Source: Kordia algicida OT-1 (GTDB taxonomy: Bacteria > Bacteroidota > Bacteroidia > Flavobacteriales > Flavobacteriaceae). From it: a stretch of DNA of 64,000 nt. The notes under the pieces were generated by a model that searched no databases, was not told the DNA's origin, and saw only the letters and a list, made by a program, of their open reading frames with translations. Where the stretch lies: positions 3,881,339 through 3,945,338 of the forward strand of contig NZ_DS544873.1 in NCBI RefSeq assembly GCF_000154725.1, written 5' to 3'. Made by a program: the position numbers and the translations under genes. Below, in pieces: positions 34,537-42,489 of this stretch (its first letter is position 1; each line of letters opens with the position of its first letter).

Positions 34537-35814
34537 ATGATAATTGAACATACAGATATCGAACGTACAAACGGAGAAGAAAACGAAAAGAAAACACCCA
34601 TTGAGAAAATTATGGATTATTTAAACTTGCGTTATGTATTCCGTAGAAATGTACTAACCTCAAACATAGAATGCAAAGAAATTGACCAAGTTGAGTATAG
34701 AATTTTAGACGATTCTATACTTAATTCTATTTGGGTTAAAATGCAAGTGGATGGCTTTAAGTATTCGCCCACTTTTATAGGGCGAATTTTAAATTCTGAC
34801 TTCATTGCAGACTATAATCCAATCACAGCATATTTTGAAAGCTTACCTATGCTATCAGATGACAAAGACTATATTTCCATGCTTGCCGATACTATTACCG
34901 TTCAAGACATTAAAGTCAATGATGTAGCACTTAGAAAGCTTTGGAAACCATATTTTAAAAAGTGGCTTGTAGCTTCGGTTGCGACTTGTTTAGGATTAGG
35001 AATAAATCACACGTGTTTAATTTTAGTAGGCAATCAAGGAAGCGGAAAAACCACATGGTTAAACAAGCTTTGCCCTGCTGAAATGAAAAAGTATTTAGTT
35101 TGCTCACATATCAATCCTTCGCTTACCGATCAAACAACAGCAAACTATTTGGCTGAAAAATGGTTTGTAAATATTGACGACCAACTAGAAACGATTTTCG
35201 GAAAAGATTTTAATTCCATGAAGGCGATTATAACCGCACCAAGTGTGACCAATCGCAAGACATGGCACAAGTTCTCAAAGACGCGTCCACGTGTATGTTC
35301 CTTTATGGGTTCTGTAAACGAACCAAAGTTTTTAACAGATACAGAAAACAGACGCTATTTAGTATTTAGCGCAGAAAAAATCAATTATACGCATGAGGTA
35401 GATATGAATAAGGTTTGGGCGCAAGCTTTACAGTTAGTCAAAGAGAATTATCCGTATTGGTTTTCATCAGAAGAAATGAAACAACTTAACAAAGCAAATC
35501 AAGTATATAGACAGCAAAGTATTGAAGAAGAATATCTAATACGAATGTTTAAACCTTGCAAGCCAGACAACCCAAAAGCACGTTTTTTAATGCCTTCGGA
35601 ACTACTAACATTATTAAATGCGCATTCGGGAATGCGTTTGTCACTTAAAAAGCTATCACGAGCGATGAAAGTATGCGGTTATGGAGAACCAATATCAAAA
35701 AGATTAAAAGATATAGGTGCAAGAAAAGTATATCCAGTACTTGAAATTTCTGAAAGCGAACAAAACAACATACAGCAAGAATATAGGAACGATTTTAAGC
35801 TAGATAACAAATAG
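34537..35814 (+). CDS. VapE-type AAA+ ATPase/helicase
   Basis: This 425-residue member of the virulence-associated E family has a helical N-terminal domain (about 1-145) and an ATPase with Walker A GNQGSGKTTWLNKL near residue 165, Walker B-like WFVNIDDQLE, and the VapE phrases KAIITAPSVTNRKTWHK, CSFMGSVNEPKFLTDTENRRYLVF. A C-terminal winged-helix-like tail follows. VapE proteins replicate or prime replication of phages, satellites and islands. There is no primase domain here, so a host primase or another initiator would be required. It ends at a terminator 27 bases downstream. Confidence 0.88.
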   Translation: MIIEHTDIERTNGEENEKKTPIEKIMDYLNLRYVFRRNVLTSNIECKEIDQVEYRILDDSILNSIWVKMQVDGFKYSPTFIGRILNSDFIADYNPITAYFESLPMLSDDKDYISMLADTITVQDIKVNDVALRKLWKPYFKKWLVASVATCLGLGINHTCLILVGNQGSGKTTWLNKLCPAEMKKYLVCSHINPSLTDQTTANYLAEKWFVNIDDQLETIFGKDFNSMKAIITAPSVTNRKTWHKFSKTRPRVCSFMGSVNEPKFLTDTENRRYLVFSAEKINYTHEVDMNKVWAQALQLVKENYPYWFSSEEMKQLNKANQVYRQQSIEEEYLIRMFKPCKPDNPKARFLMPSELLTLLNAHSGMRLSLKKLSRAMKVCGYGEPISKRLKDIGARKVYPVLEISESEQNNIQQEYRNDFKLDNK

Positions 35815-35840
35815 TATAACAATTAGCAAAAACACTCTAA

Positions 35841-35866
35841 AAAACCGCGTAAAGCGGTTTTTTTTA
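35841..35866 (+). terminator. Terminator after vapE
   Basis: AAACCGC-gtaaa-GCGGTTT with a run of eight T. The tail CGGTTTTTTTTATGC (35855-35869) is identical to the tail of the terminator at 34228-34242. Confidence 0.85.
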
Positions 35867-35984
35867 TGCCTTAAAAGTATTTACACAAATCCTGTAAGTA
35901 AATCAAGTTCAAATACACCTCTTTTTCAAAATTTCAGAAATATCCAAATTGTATTTGCCACAATACCACACCGTATAATCAATA

Positions 35985-36320
35985 GCTTATATATCTATAT
36001 AACTATCTTATATATAATATATTATATAATAAATGTAGTATATACAATAGTAGTAAAAATGTGGTAATGGTGGTAGCAACTTTTAAAAGTGTAGTAGCGT
36101 GGTAAGTAGTTTTTTCAAAATTTGAACTTCGTTTTTTTTGAAAAGTCTTTAATGAGCAGTCAAAATACACTCAACGAACTTTAACGAATTGTCATAAACT
36201 ACTAGAAAACAATCAAATAACAGTCTAGTAACAGTCAAATGCAAGTAAGAAATCAGAAATTATCTAAGAAATTAAGAGTATGTTTTTACATATTTACGGT
36301 AAACCGTAAGGAATAAATGT
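35985..36320. other. AT-rich non-coding region with repeats, possible replication origin
   Basis: The 878-base gap 35815-36692 has no supported gene. 35985-36055 is almost pure A/T (tatatataatatattatataa). At 36177-36206 three 10-bp phased units AACTTTAACG, AATTGTCATA, AACTACTAGA appear, related to the larger array at 40211. CAGTC words recur nearby (36156, 36221, 36231). A palindrome TACGGT-aa-ACCGTA lies at 36295-36308 and a half copy TACGGTAAA at 36369. An AT-rich stretch plus iterons beside a replication-type ATPase gene suggests an origin (inference). Confidence 0.45.
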
Positions 36321-36404
36321 TTCTTATTTGTAATGTAGTAATGATTTGCGCAAAGACCATACTTATTTTACGGTAAAACTATATTTGTTTGCTTTTCATA
36401 GACG

Positions 36405-36412
36405 TATATTTG
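36405..36412 (+). promoter_or_regulatory. Promoter box in front of the structured leader
   Basis: TATATTTG matches TAnnTTTG. It would start a transcript near 36419, directly before the first hairpin of the leader at 36432. Confidence 0.5.
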
Positions 36413-36420
36413 TGCTGTCT

Positions 36421-36692
36421 AAAAATAATATTTCAAATGATACCCCACTATCATTTGAAGATATAAAACACATTTTTATAATTTATAAATATGTGTTTTA
36501 TCAAATTAAAATTTCTTTTAATTAGCAGATTGCTTTTCCCCATTAAGTGAAATGTTTTAAGAAGGAGTTTTATTATTAAAAACTTTTCCCAGATGCAGTG
36601 ATTATCGCCATAATCTTTAACTGCACCATATTTTCTAATGGGCGTAGCCGAAAACCCTCTAAGAGTAGGCATAATTTAAATAACTAATAAAA
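36421..36692 (+). ncRNA. Long structured leader or small RNA of the element
   Basis: Three strong hairpins follow each other: TTCAAATGATA-ccccac-TATCATTTGAA (36432-36459), ATAAAACACAT...ATGTGTTTTAT (36463-36501) and TGCAGTGATTAT-cgcc-ATAATC-ttta-ACTGCA (36594-36625). A smaller fold (GGC-gta-GCC, CTC-taa-GAG) lies at 36651-36668. It begins at a promoter box and runs to the lipoprotein gene at 36693. It may be a cis-regulatory leader or an independent RNA. No known class was recognised. Confidence 0.45.
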
Positions 36693-38522
36693 ATGAAAAA
36701 AAACATTTTTATGTTCGCTTTGTTACTTTTTTTATTCTCATGTAGTAATGATGAGTTTGGAGAAGCAGAAAAAACAAAAAGCCATTTATCAACAGATTTA
36801 AGAGTTCAGTATAAAAGAGGCAACAATGTTTCTACCTCTGCAATCAATTACATAAGGGAACGAACGAACAACACCTTTAGGGTCGACACTAAGAAAGGGA
36901 GAATCAAATTAAATAACTCACAATCTTTTTCAAAAAGTGATGAGCTAGGAACTGTAGATACTTCAAAAGAAATTGTAGTTGTAAATGAAACAAATACAAA
37001 GCATACTTTTAAAGTCATTACACCTCAAGAACCTTTAAATACTATTACAAACCTTATCATTGTAGAAAAAGGAAATGATAGCTATGAATATTTTTTAAAA
37101 TATACCTTTTCAGGAGAACTTCCCATAAATGAAGAAACAGGAACCATAGATTTTTCTAAATTCAATGGAACCATTGAAACTTTTAATGCTAGTGGTGATT
37201 TAATAGGTTCAATGACAATTGAAAACAGCATAATAACCAGCGATCAAGGACAACTTTCGCCTTGTCCTGATGACAATCAAGATCCTAATGATGATGATGA
37301 CACAAACGCAGGTTCAAATTCAAGCGGTTCAGATAGTAGTACAGGAATACCAAATGACGATACAGACGAAGATCCAGTAAATGCTGGTAATGGAGATCCT
37401 GATAGTAGTGCCCAATTTACAGACCCAAATGGCGATTGTGGATTGACATTTAGTTATGAACAATGTGGTTGTGGAGGCGATGCTAATGGTCATGCGCCAC
37501 AAGCGGGTTATGACTGTTGTCAAGGAAGTCCTTTAGTAATTAGAGATTGTAATGGAACGATTATTGCACAAAGAAATTCAGGTACGTCAACAACGATGTT
37601 TAAAAGAAATGTTTTTGATCCATGTGATGATGGCGATGTTGGTGTAATTTTAGATGATGATGTTTTATGCGGAATGAACGACGAAAACTTTAATGCATAT
37701 TATTCTAATAAATCGCCTTTTAATGTAGATTTAAGTCAAGTAAGAAAACATTGCGATAGTATAAATTTTCCTGATCCAGCAAATGAAAAATTTATGTGTA
37801 TTTATAATAAGCTTATAAAAACTCCTCTTTATAAAAATATGATAGAGAATACCTTTGGAGAAAATCAAAGTAATTTACATTTAACTTTTGTTATGGTAGA
37901 CACTCTTTCTAGAAGTTCTGCGGGTAGAACAGATAAAATGCCAGGGACAAATCCTACAAGAAATACTCAAACTGGTATAGTGAATTTACATTTAAGAATA
38001 AGAATTAGTAAAGAATATATGGAAAACTATTCAGCAATTGCAGTAGCTAAAACAATATTACATGAAACTATACATTCGTATCTTATGGTAAAGCATGTAA
38101 ACTGTAATCAAGGAACGCCGATTGATGAAATTATAGAGGAATTAAATAATAAATCTTTTGAAGAATTAATGGAATATTATTTTAATAATGCTTGTGATGG
38201 TCAAGAACAGCATGAATTCATGTATGATAAAATGCTGCCTGTTTTTAGAAATATATTATCTAGTATTAGAGACGAATTAATTCCTCCTGCTCATGTTGAA
38301 GCTGCGGAATTAGATGACACATTTATAAACGAATCAAACCCTAATGGTGATACAGTCGCTTTTAATTGGAATGAATTTTATAAATACTTATCCTTACAAG
38401 GACTGCAAAACACTAATTATTTTGCTAATAACATACTGAATAATCCACATAAATATTCTAACTACCTTAGGTATGCTGATGAATATGGAAGGTTTTTATT
38501 TGAAAAAGATTGTATAAATTAA
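36693..38522 (+). CDS. Lipoprotein with HExxH motif, putative metallopeptidase (cargo)
   Basis: The 609-residue product has a lipobox (FLFSC, Cys17), a beta-rich N-terminal domain (about 30-195), an acidic low-complexity linker (about 196-250; PDDNQDPNDDDDT), a Cys-rich patch (CGLTFSYEQCGCGG, GYDCCQGS) and a C-terminal helical domain. There the motif HETIH (457-461, AKTILHETIHSYLM) is followed by EEQ/HEFMYDKM at about 505-511, like zinc peptidases of the SprT/zincin kind. Surface exposure is likely. The gene starts behind the structured leader. The protease call is inferred from the motif alone. Confidence 0.65.
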   Translation: MKKNIFMFALLLFLFSCSNDEFGEAEKTKSHLSTDLRVQYKRGNNVSTSAINYIRERTNNTFRVDTKKGRIKLNNSQSFSKSDELGTVDTSKEIVVVNETNTKHTFKVITPQEPLNTITNLIIVEKGNDSYEYFLKYTFSGELPINEETGTIDFSKFNGTIETFNASGDLIGSMTIENSIITSDQGQLSPCPDDNQDPNDDDDTNAGSNSSGSDSSTGIPNDDTDEDPVNAGNGDPDSSAQFTDPNGDCGLTFSYEQCGCGGDANGHAPQAGYDCCQGSPLVIRDCNGTIIAQRNSGTSTTMFKRNVFDPCDDGDVGVILDDDVLCGMNDENFNAYYSNKSPFNVDLSQVRKHCDSINFPDPANEKFMCIYNKLIKTPLYKNMIENTFGENQSNLHLTFVMVDTLSRSSAGRTDKMPGTNPTRNTQTGIVNLHLRIRISKEYMENYSAIAVAKTILHETIHSYLMVKHVNCNQGTPIDEIIEELNNKSFEELMEYYFNNACDGQEQHEFMYDKMLPVFRNILSSIRDELIPPAHVEAAELDDTFINESNPNGDTVAFNWNEFYKYLSLQGLQNTNYFANNILNNPHKYSNYLRYADEYGRFLFEKDCIN

Positions 38523-38535
38523 TTTGAAAATTATT

Positions 38536-39030
38536 ATGGGAAAATATATATGCATATTGACATTGTTTTGTTTAGGTGTATTAAAGGGACAAAATTTACA
38601 AGACCTCAAAGGAGAAAAATCAATATTTATTCTTTATGATGCAACAGATAATGATGTAAAAAAGAACTTATCTTCTTTAGCAAATGGAAAGATAAAAGCA
38701 GACACTTATTACTATACTTTTTTGAATCAAAATAAAAAGGATGATTGTGAGTCTGAGCAATTTAATTTTTGGATTACATACAAGAGTTATGAGAGCTTTA
38801 ACGATTTAGCCAAAAACAAAAAAACCTCTAAGTTTAATGTAAGTAAAGATTTTTTAGAAATAAATAAATCTAAAATTATAAACAGAGCTTTTATGGATTC
38901 TATTGGTTTTAAAAAAACATTCAATCTTTTAAAAGATATTGAATATATCTATTTAATAGATAAACAAGAGGTTAAAAATAATGTCTATACCGTAAAAAAA
39001 GTTAATTTAAGTTTTTCTCGTGAAGAATAA
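38536..39030 (+). CDS. Exported protein of the element, unknown
   Basis: From ATG 38536 the product is 164 residues with a signal peptide (MGKYICILTLFCLGVLKGQ). A TTG four codons upstream is possible too, abutting the previous stop. The mature part is Lys/Asn-rich and ends KKVNLSFSREE; no conserved motif is recognised. It follows the HExxH lipoprotein by 13 bases and is probably co-expressed with it. Confidence 0.6.
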   Translation: MGKYICILTLFCLGVLKGQNLQDLKGEKSIFILYDATDNDVKKNLSSLANGKIKADTYYYTFLNQNKKDDCESEQFNFWITYKSYESFNDLAKNKKTSKFNVSKDFLEINKSKIINRAFMDSIGFKKTFNLLKDIEYIYLIDKQEVKNNVYTVKKVNLSFSREE

Positions 39031-39060
39031 TTTTTTGAGATTAAAATAAAGAATAGCAAT

Positions 39061-39888
39061 ATGAAGCATTTTATTGTAGCACTTTTTCTTCTTTTTACCT
39101 CTTATCTTTTTGCTTGTGATTGTGATGCAAAAAAGCCAATATTAGAGTTTTACAATGCAGAATTTGTTTTTGAAGGAGAAATTGTATCAAAAGTATATGC
39201 TGAAGATGCACAAACATATACAGTAAGATTTGTAATTACTAAACATTACAAAGATGGAGAAAAGCCAGAAGAATTGAGTTTTGTTTTAAAATCAGAAGAA
39301 TTATATACTGACATTTCAACATTATGTGATTGGAATGTAGAAGTTAGAGAAAGATGGCTTGTGTATGCACACAGAAATAAAAAAGGTGCTTTAAATTTTA
39401 GTTATTACTGTTCCAATTCAAAAAAACCTGACTTTTCAGCAATTGGCGAAAATGAACAAGAAGTTTTAGAAAATGGTAATGATTTTATTTTAGAAAATTA
39501 TATTTACGAAAATGAGAATGGTTTTACAAATCCAAAACCACTGACAGATGTAGCTGCTGTACTAAAATCAGGAAAAAAAGATAATTACGAAAATACGTTT
39601 GCCGTTATAAAAATTCATGTTGACAAAGAAGGATATTTAAAAGCGGTGACTACTGATAGAGACTATAATGCGCTGAAAATAGATAAAATTTTTGATCTCC
39701 TATATTCTTTTACTGTCGATGAAAATATGGCAGTTTCAAATTTTGAAAAAGAAGCAATACGCTTATCAAAAAAGATATATAAATGGGAAATCAAATATCA
39801 CAAAAAAAGCAACATACCAGTATCTTATATAAAACCCGTTATTTTTCAATATGACAAAAAGAATCATACTTGGAGTTATGAGTTTTAA
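39061..39888 (+). CDS. Exported protein with TIMP/NTR-like domain
   Basis: The 275-residue product has a signal peptide ending at Ala18 followed directly by CDCD (Cys19, Cys21). Then comes EFYNAEFVFEGEIVSKVY, TVRFVITKHYKDGE, STLCDWNVEVRERWLVYA and FSYYCSNSKK. The N-terminal CxC, the F-x-G-E/KV strand, the late Cys and the LVYA...C order match the netrin/TIMP-like fold. TIMPs inhibit zincin proteases through the N-terminal Cys. The LFAC signal could alternatively be a lipobox. The last 110 residues are unassigned. It is the third gene of the cargo block with the HExxH lipoprotein. Confidence 0.6.
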   Translation: MKHFIVALFLLFTSYLFACDCDAKKPILEFYNAEFVFEGEIVSKVYAEDAQTYTVRFVITKHYKDGEKPEELSFVLKSEELYTDISTLCDWNVEVRERWLVYAHRNKKGALNFSYYCSNSKKPDFSAIGENEQEVLENGNDFILENYIYENENGFTNPKPLTDVAAVLKSGKKDNYENTFAVIKIHVDKEGYLKAVTTDRDYNALKIDKIFDLLYSFTVDENMAVSNFEKEAIRLSKKIYKWEIKYHKKSNIPVSYIKPVIFQYDKKNHTWSYEF

Positions 39889-39953
39889 CTTTTTCTGTTG
39901 AATTATTCTTAAAAACCATTATAAATATATGTTGTATATGGCTTCAAGAAAAC

Positions 39954-40023
39954 ATGAAAAAACTTTTTTATTATACTACTTTTTATCGCCTATAATTTGT
40001 TTGGACAAACTATAAACAAATAA
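39954..40023 (+). pseudogene. Remnant of an exported-protein gene start
   Basis: ATGAAAAAA starts a signal-peptide-like sequence that continues only after a one-base shift (NFFIILLFIAYNLFGQ, 39961-40008) and stops at 40021. It is short, so chance is possible; it resembles a broken 5' end of another cargo gene. Confidence 0.3.
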
Positions 40024-40057
40024 TTATCTAAAATTATATTTATTCTAAATTCGCAAG

Positions 40058-40087
40058 GCTTCAATTGTAAAGATTGAAGCTTTTGTT
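40058..40087 (+). terminator. Terminator of the cargo block
   Basis: GCTTCAAT-tgtaaag-ATTGAAGC followed by TTTTGTT. Confidence 0.75.
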
Positions 40088-40115
40088 ATATAATATTGAA
40101 TATGTTATATAATAT
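40084..40115. repeat. AT-rich direct repeat TGTTATATAATAT
   Basis: Two copies at 40084-40096 and 40103-40115 form a strongly melting stretch just before the phased repeats. Confidence 0.6.
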
Positions 40116-40150
40116 GTTGCTATGTTATAAATATAACTAATAAAACCTAT

Positions 40151-40208
40151 CGAACGCAATATTTTTAAACGAAACTCCACGAACGTAATATTTTTAAATA
40201 AAACTCCA
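40151..40208. repeat. 29-bp tandem direct repeat, two copies
   Basis: Copy 1 begins CGAACGCAATATTTTTAAAC (40151) and copy 2 CGAACGTAATATTTTTAAAT (40180); they differ at only three positions and end ACTCCA. Confidence 0.8.
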
Positions 40209-40210
40209 CA

Positions 40211-40285
40211 AACTGGCATAAACTTGCACGAACTTCCATAAACTTAAAATGTTTGACACGAACTAGCACGAACTGGCATAAACCG
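40211..40285. repeat. 10-bp helically phased repeats (iteron-like)
   Basis: Consecutive 10-base blocks read AACTGGCATA, AACTTGCACG, AACTTCCATA, AACTTAAAAT, GTTTGACACG, AACTAGCACG, AACTGGCATA. The exact 10-base register keeps each unit on one face of the helix. Similar units occur at 36177-36206. The 657-base gap 39889-40545 holds these, the AT-rich repeat, a terminator and a palindrome but no intact gene. Confidence 0.75.
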
Positions 40286-40377
40286 CAAAGTAGTTTTTCA
40301 AACTTTATAATATTTGTGAAAGTTAATCAAAGACCACTAGCATAATATTTAACACCTTAATATTGCTTAATTGTCTT

Positions 40378-40394
40378 TTCTTAGTCCAAGACTG
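40378..40394. promoter_or_regulatory. Palindromic site, right copy (inverse orientation)
   Basis: On the minus strand it reads CAGTCTTGGACTAAGAA, 16 of 17 identical to the left copy at 34254-34270. It lies 150 bases before the recombinase module. Confidence 0.5.
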
Positions 40395-40545
40395 TGAAAA
40401 TATAGTTTGAAAATTTGAATGTAGGTTACACAAATCTTTATATCATTGATAATATAATTTTCAAAATATCATATACATAGTTAAGGAAATTTAGATGCTA
40501 AAGCGCATGATTAACAGTATTGTATAAAACTGTAATTCCTTGAAT

Positions 40546-40746
40546 ATGAAAATTGTAAAAGATACAAAGACACCACAAAACCTAACTATTGAAAAACTTA
40601 GAAGTTTTAAAGGATTTGCCAATGTATCAGATGCAGAAGCAAAGCGAATTATAGCCAGCATGAAAGAACTATCAATATTAACATATAATACCATTATTGA
40701 ACATGAGCAATTTAAGTCAATTCCAAAGCTTCGGAAAGCGGAGTAA
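40546..40746 (+). CDS. Small protein overlapping the recombinase gene
   Basis: This 66-residue protein starts at ATG 40546 (MKIVKDTKTPQNLTIEKLRSFKGF). It is charged and helical, with NVSDAEAKRIIASMKELSILTYNTIIEHEQFK. Its last 44 bases overlap the recombinase gene in another frame, implying coupled translation. Possible roles are a directionality factor or a control protein; neither is shown by sequence. Confidence 0.6.
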   Translation: MKIVKDTKTPQNLTIEKLRSFKGFANVSDAEAKRIIASMKELSILTYNTIIEHEQFKSIPKLRKAE

Positions 40747-42265
40747 TAAAACTGTTATTCATAATAACAAAGCGGTTATTTACACGAGAGTTTCAAGTGG
40801 AAAGCAAAAAGAAAATACAAGCTTGGAAAACCAACGCGAATACTGTACACTATATGCAGAACGTGCCAAGTTTCAAATAAGTGCCTATTTTGGTGGAACA
40901 AATGAAAGTGCGAAAAATGACGATAGAAAAGAGTATCAAAAAATGCTCACTTTTGTACGTCAAAAGAAAATTTCAAATATCATAGTGTACAGTATTGACC
41001 GCTTTTCACGTGCGGGTTCTTCTGCTATCACTACCGTTGAAAAATTAAAAGAAAAAGGTATCAACGTCATTTCGGTAACCCAACCAATGGACACCAAAAC
41101 ATCTACAGGTACATTCTTTCAAAACCTAAATTTACTATTCAGTAAATACGATAATGACCAACGAAAAGAAAAGACCACCGCAGGAATGAAACAACGCCTT
41201 TTGCAAGGGTATTATATCGGAGTTGCGCCAGTAGGTTATAAAAATTCAAGGGATGCACAAAACCGCCCTATTTTAATACATAGTGACAAAGCGAAACTCA
41301 TACGCAAAGCTTTTGAATGGAAAGCAAATGAAAGTATATCAAATGTTGAGATTATAAAACGTCTAAAGAAATACGGGTTAACCATACAAAAGCAACACAT
41401 GACGCGCATATTTAGAAATCCTATCTATTGCGGATTACTAGCAAATCGTTTACTTGATGGTAAGGTTGTCAAAGGAAATCATAAGCCTATCGTATCAAAA
41501 GAATTGTTCTTAAAAGTAAATAATATCAATACCGAGAAAAACGGGATAAGAAGCAAACAGCGAAAGAACAACCCAAACTTACCAATGAGAGGATTTGTAA
41601 AATGTGATGCGTGTGGAAAACCAATCACAGGATATACAGAAAAAAAATATAACCTTGATTATTACAGAGGTCACACAAAAGGGTGTTGCGGATATAAACG
41701 TGCTTACAAACTCAATGAAAAGTTCAAAACCTTTTTAGCTTCATTTCAAATAGACGAGCATATAATAGAACCATTAAAGCTACAAATGAAATATACCTTT
41801 GATTACTTCAACGAATCAAATAAGGACGTTATAGAGCATTTAAAATACAATCTAAAGGCAACTAAAGAAAAGATTGAAAAAGTAGAAGAACGTTTCGTAT
41901 ATGGCGAAATTAACATGGAACTATACAATAAATTCATCAACAAATTAAAATCAGAAGAAGCTGAAATACTCAAAGAAATAGAAAAAAGTGGTATTGAAAA
42001 GTCTAAGTTTAATTTATACGTTGAAAATTCGCTAAAATTATTAGCTAACTTACCTAAAACATGGGAGTTATCAAGTTTTACAGTTAAGCAAAAATTACAA
42101 AACCTATTGTTTCCTAATGGTATTCGCTATAACCGTGAAAATGATAGTTATCTAAGTTTTGAAATAAGTCCAATATTAACAGTAACAAGTACATTATCAG
42201 TAAATTATAATCAAATAAATATGAACACAAAAACAAACAAAATGAAAAAGTCGCAAGGGGTATGA
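40703..42265 (+). CDS. Large serine recombinase (integrase) of the element
   Basis: The 520-residue protein starts at ATG 40703. The catalytic domain has VIYTRVSSGKQKENTSLENQ (nucleophile Ser near 31), then IVYSIDRFSRAG and TGTFFQNLNLLFSKYDNDQRKEKTTAGMKQR. The recombinase domain carries APVGYKNSRDAQNRPIL and HMTRIFRNPIYCGLL. The zinc ribbon has CDACGKPITG and a later GCCGY; a coiled coil (EKIEKVEERFVYGEINMELYNKFINKLKSEEAEI) follows. This is the full large-serine-integrase plan, enough for integration. Its 3' end is about 30 bases from the presumed right edge, as usual for such integrases. Confidence 0.93.
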   Translation: MSNLSQFQSFGKRSNKTVIHNNKAVIYTRVSSGKQKENTSLENQREYCTLYAERAKFQISAYFGGTNESAKNDDRKEYQKMLTFVRQKKISNIIVYSIDRFSRAGSSAITTVEKLKEKGINVISVTQPMDTKTSTGTFFQNLNLLFSKYDNDQRKEKTTAGMKQRLLQGYYIGVAPVGYKNSRDAQNRPILIHSDKAKLIRKAFEWKANESISNVEIIKRLKKYGLTIQKQHMTRIFRNPIYCGLLANRLLDGKVVKGNHKPIVSKELFLKVNNINTEKNGIRSKQRKNNPNLPMRGFVKCDACGKPITGYTEKKYNLDYYRGHTKGCCGYKRAYKLNEKFKTFLASFQIDEHIIEPLKLQMKYTFDYFNESNKDVIEHLKYNLKATKEKIEKVEERFVYGEINMELYNKFINKLKSEEAEILKEIEKSGIEKSKFNLYVENSLKLLANLPKTWELSSFTVKQKLQNLLFPNGIRYNRENDSYLSFEISPILTVTSTLSVNYNQINMNTKTNKMKKSQGV

Positions 42266-42489
42266 GCAAAGCGAATCTAAATTTCAGGTTTTAGCTTTTG
42301 GGTGTTAGCTATTAGTCAAGTCCTAAGAGGATTTGGAAATTCAAATTAAAATACGAATATACTAAGAGCGAAGCCAAGTCTAAAAACCAATATTTCTTCT
42401 AAAGTCGAACTTTATAGTTGAAGATTTAAGAGCAGTAAGTTTATTCATAAAAGAACATGCTTCTTTATGTATCACAATTAAGATCGAAA

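Larger units (their letters stand above)
34135..42302. mobile_element. Integrated element with VapE ATPase and large serine recombinase
   Basis: The block 34.2-42.3 kb interrupts an otherwise house-keeping region (EnvC on one side, thioesterase on the other). It contains a small HTH-like protein, a VapE ATPase, three exported cargo proteins, and a large serine recombinase at its right edge. Its non-coding DNA is much more AT-rich than the neighbours. A short direct repeat TAGCTTTTGGG occurs at 34135-34145 and 42292-42302; I use it as tentative edges. No structural phage, conjugation or relaxase gene is present, so it is either a phage-satellite-like island or a minimal element moved by its recombinase. 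The exact ends are uncertain by a few hundred bases. Confidence 0.65.

Noticed and set aside
36295-36308. TACGGT-aa-ACCGTA as the attachment core
   Set aside because: It is inside the element with no partner outside; an operator or origin role is more likely.
36451-36672. 73-residue minus-strand ORF with GFSATP, recalling a helicase motif III
   Set aside because: Only this hexamer fits; no Walker motifs or other helicase parts surround it, and the frame lies exactly over the hairpins of the structured leader, which explain the sequence better.
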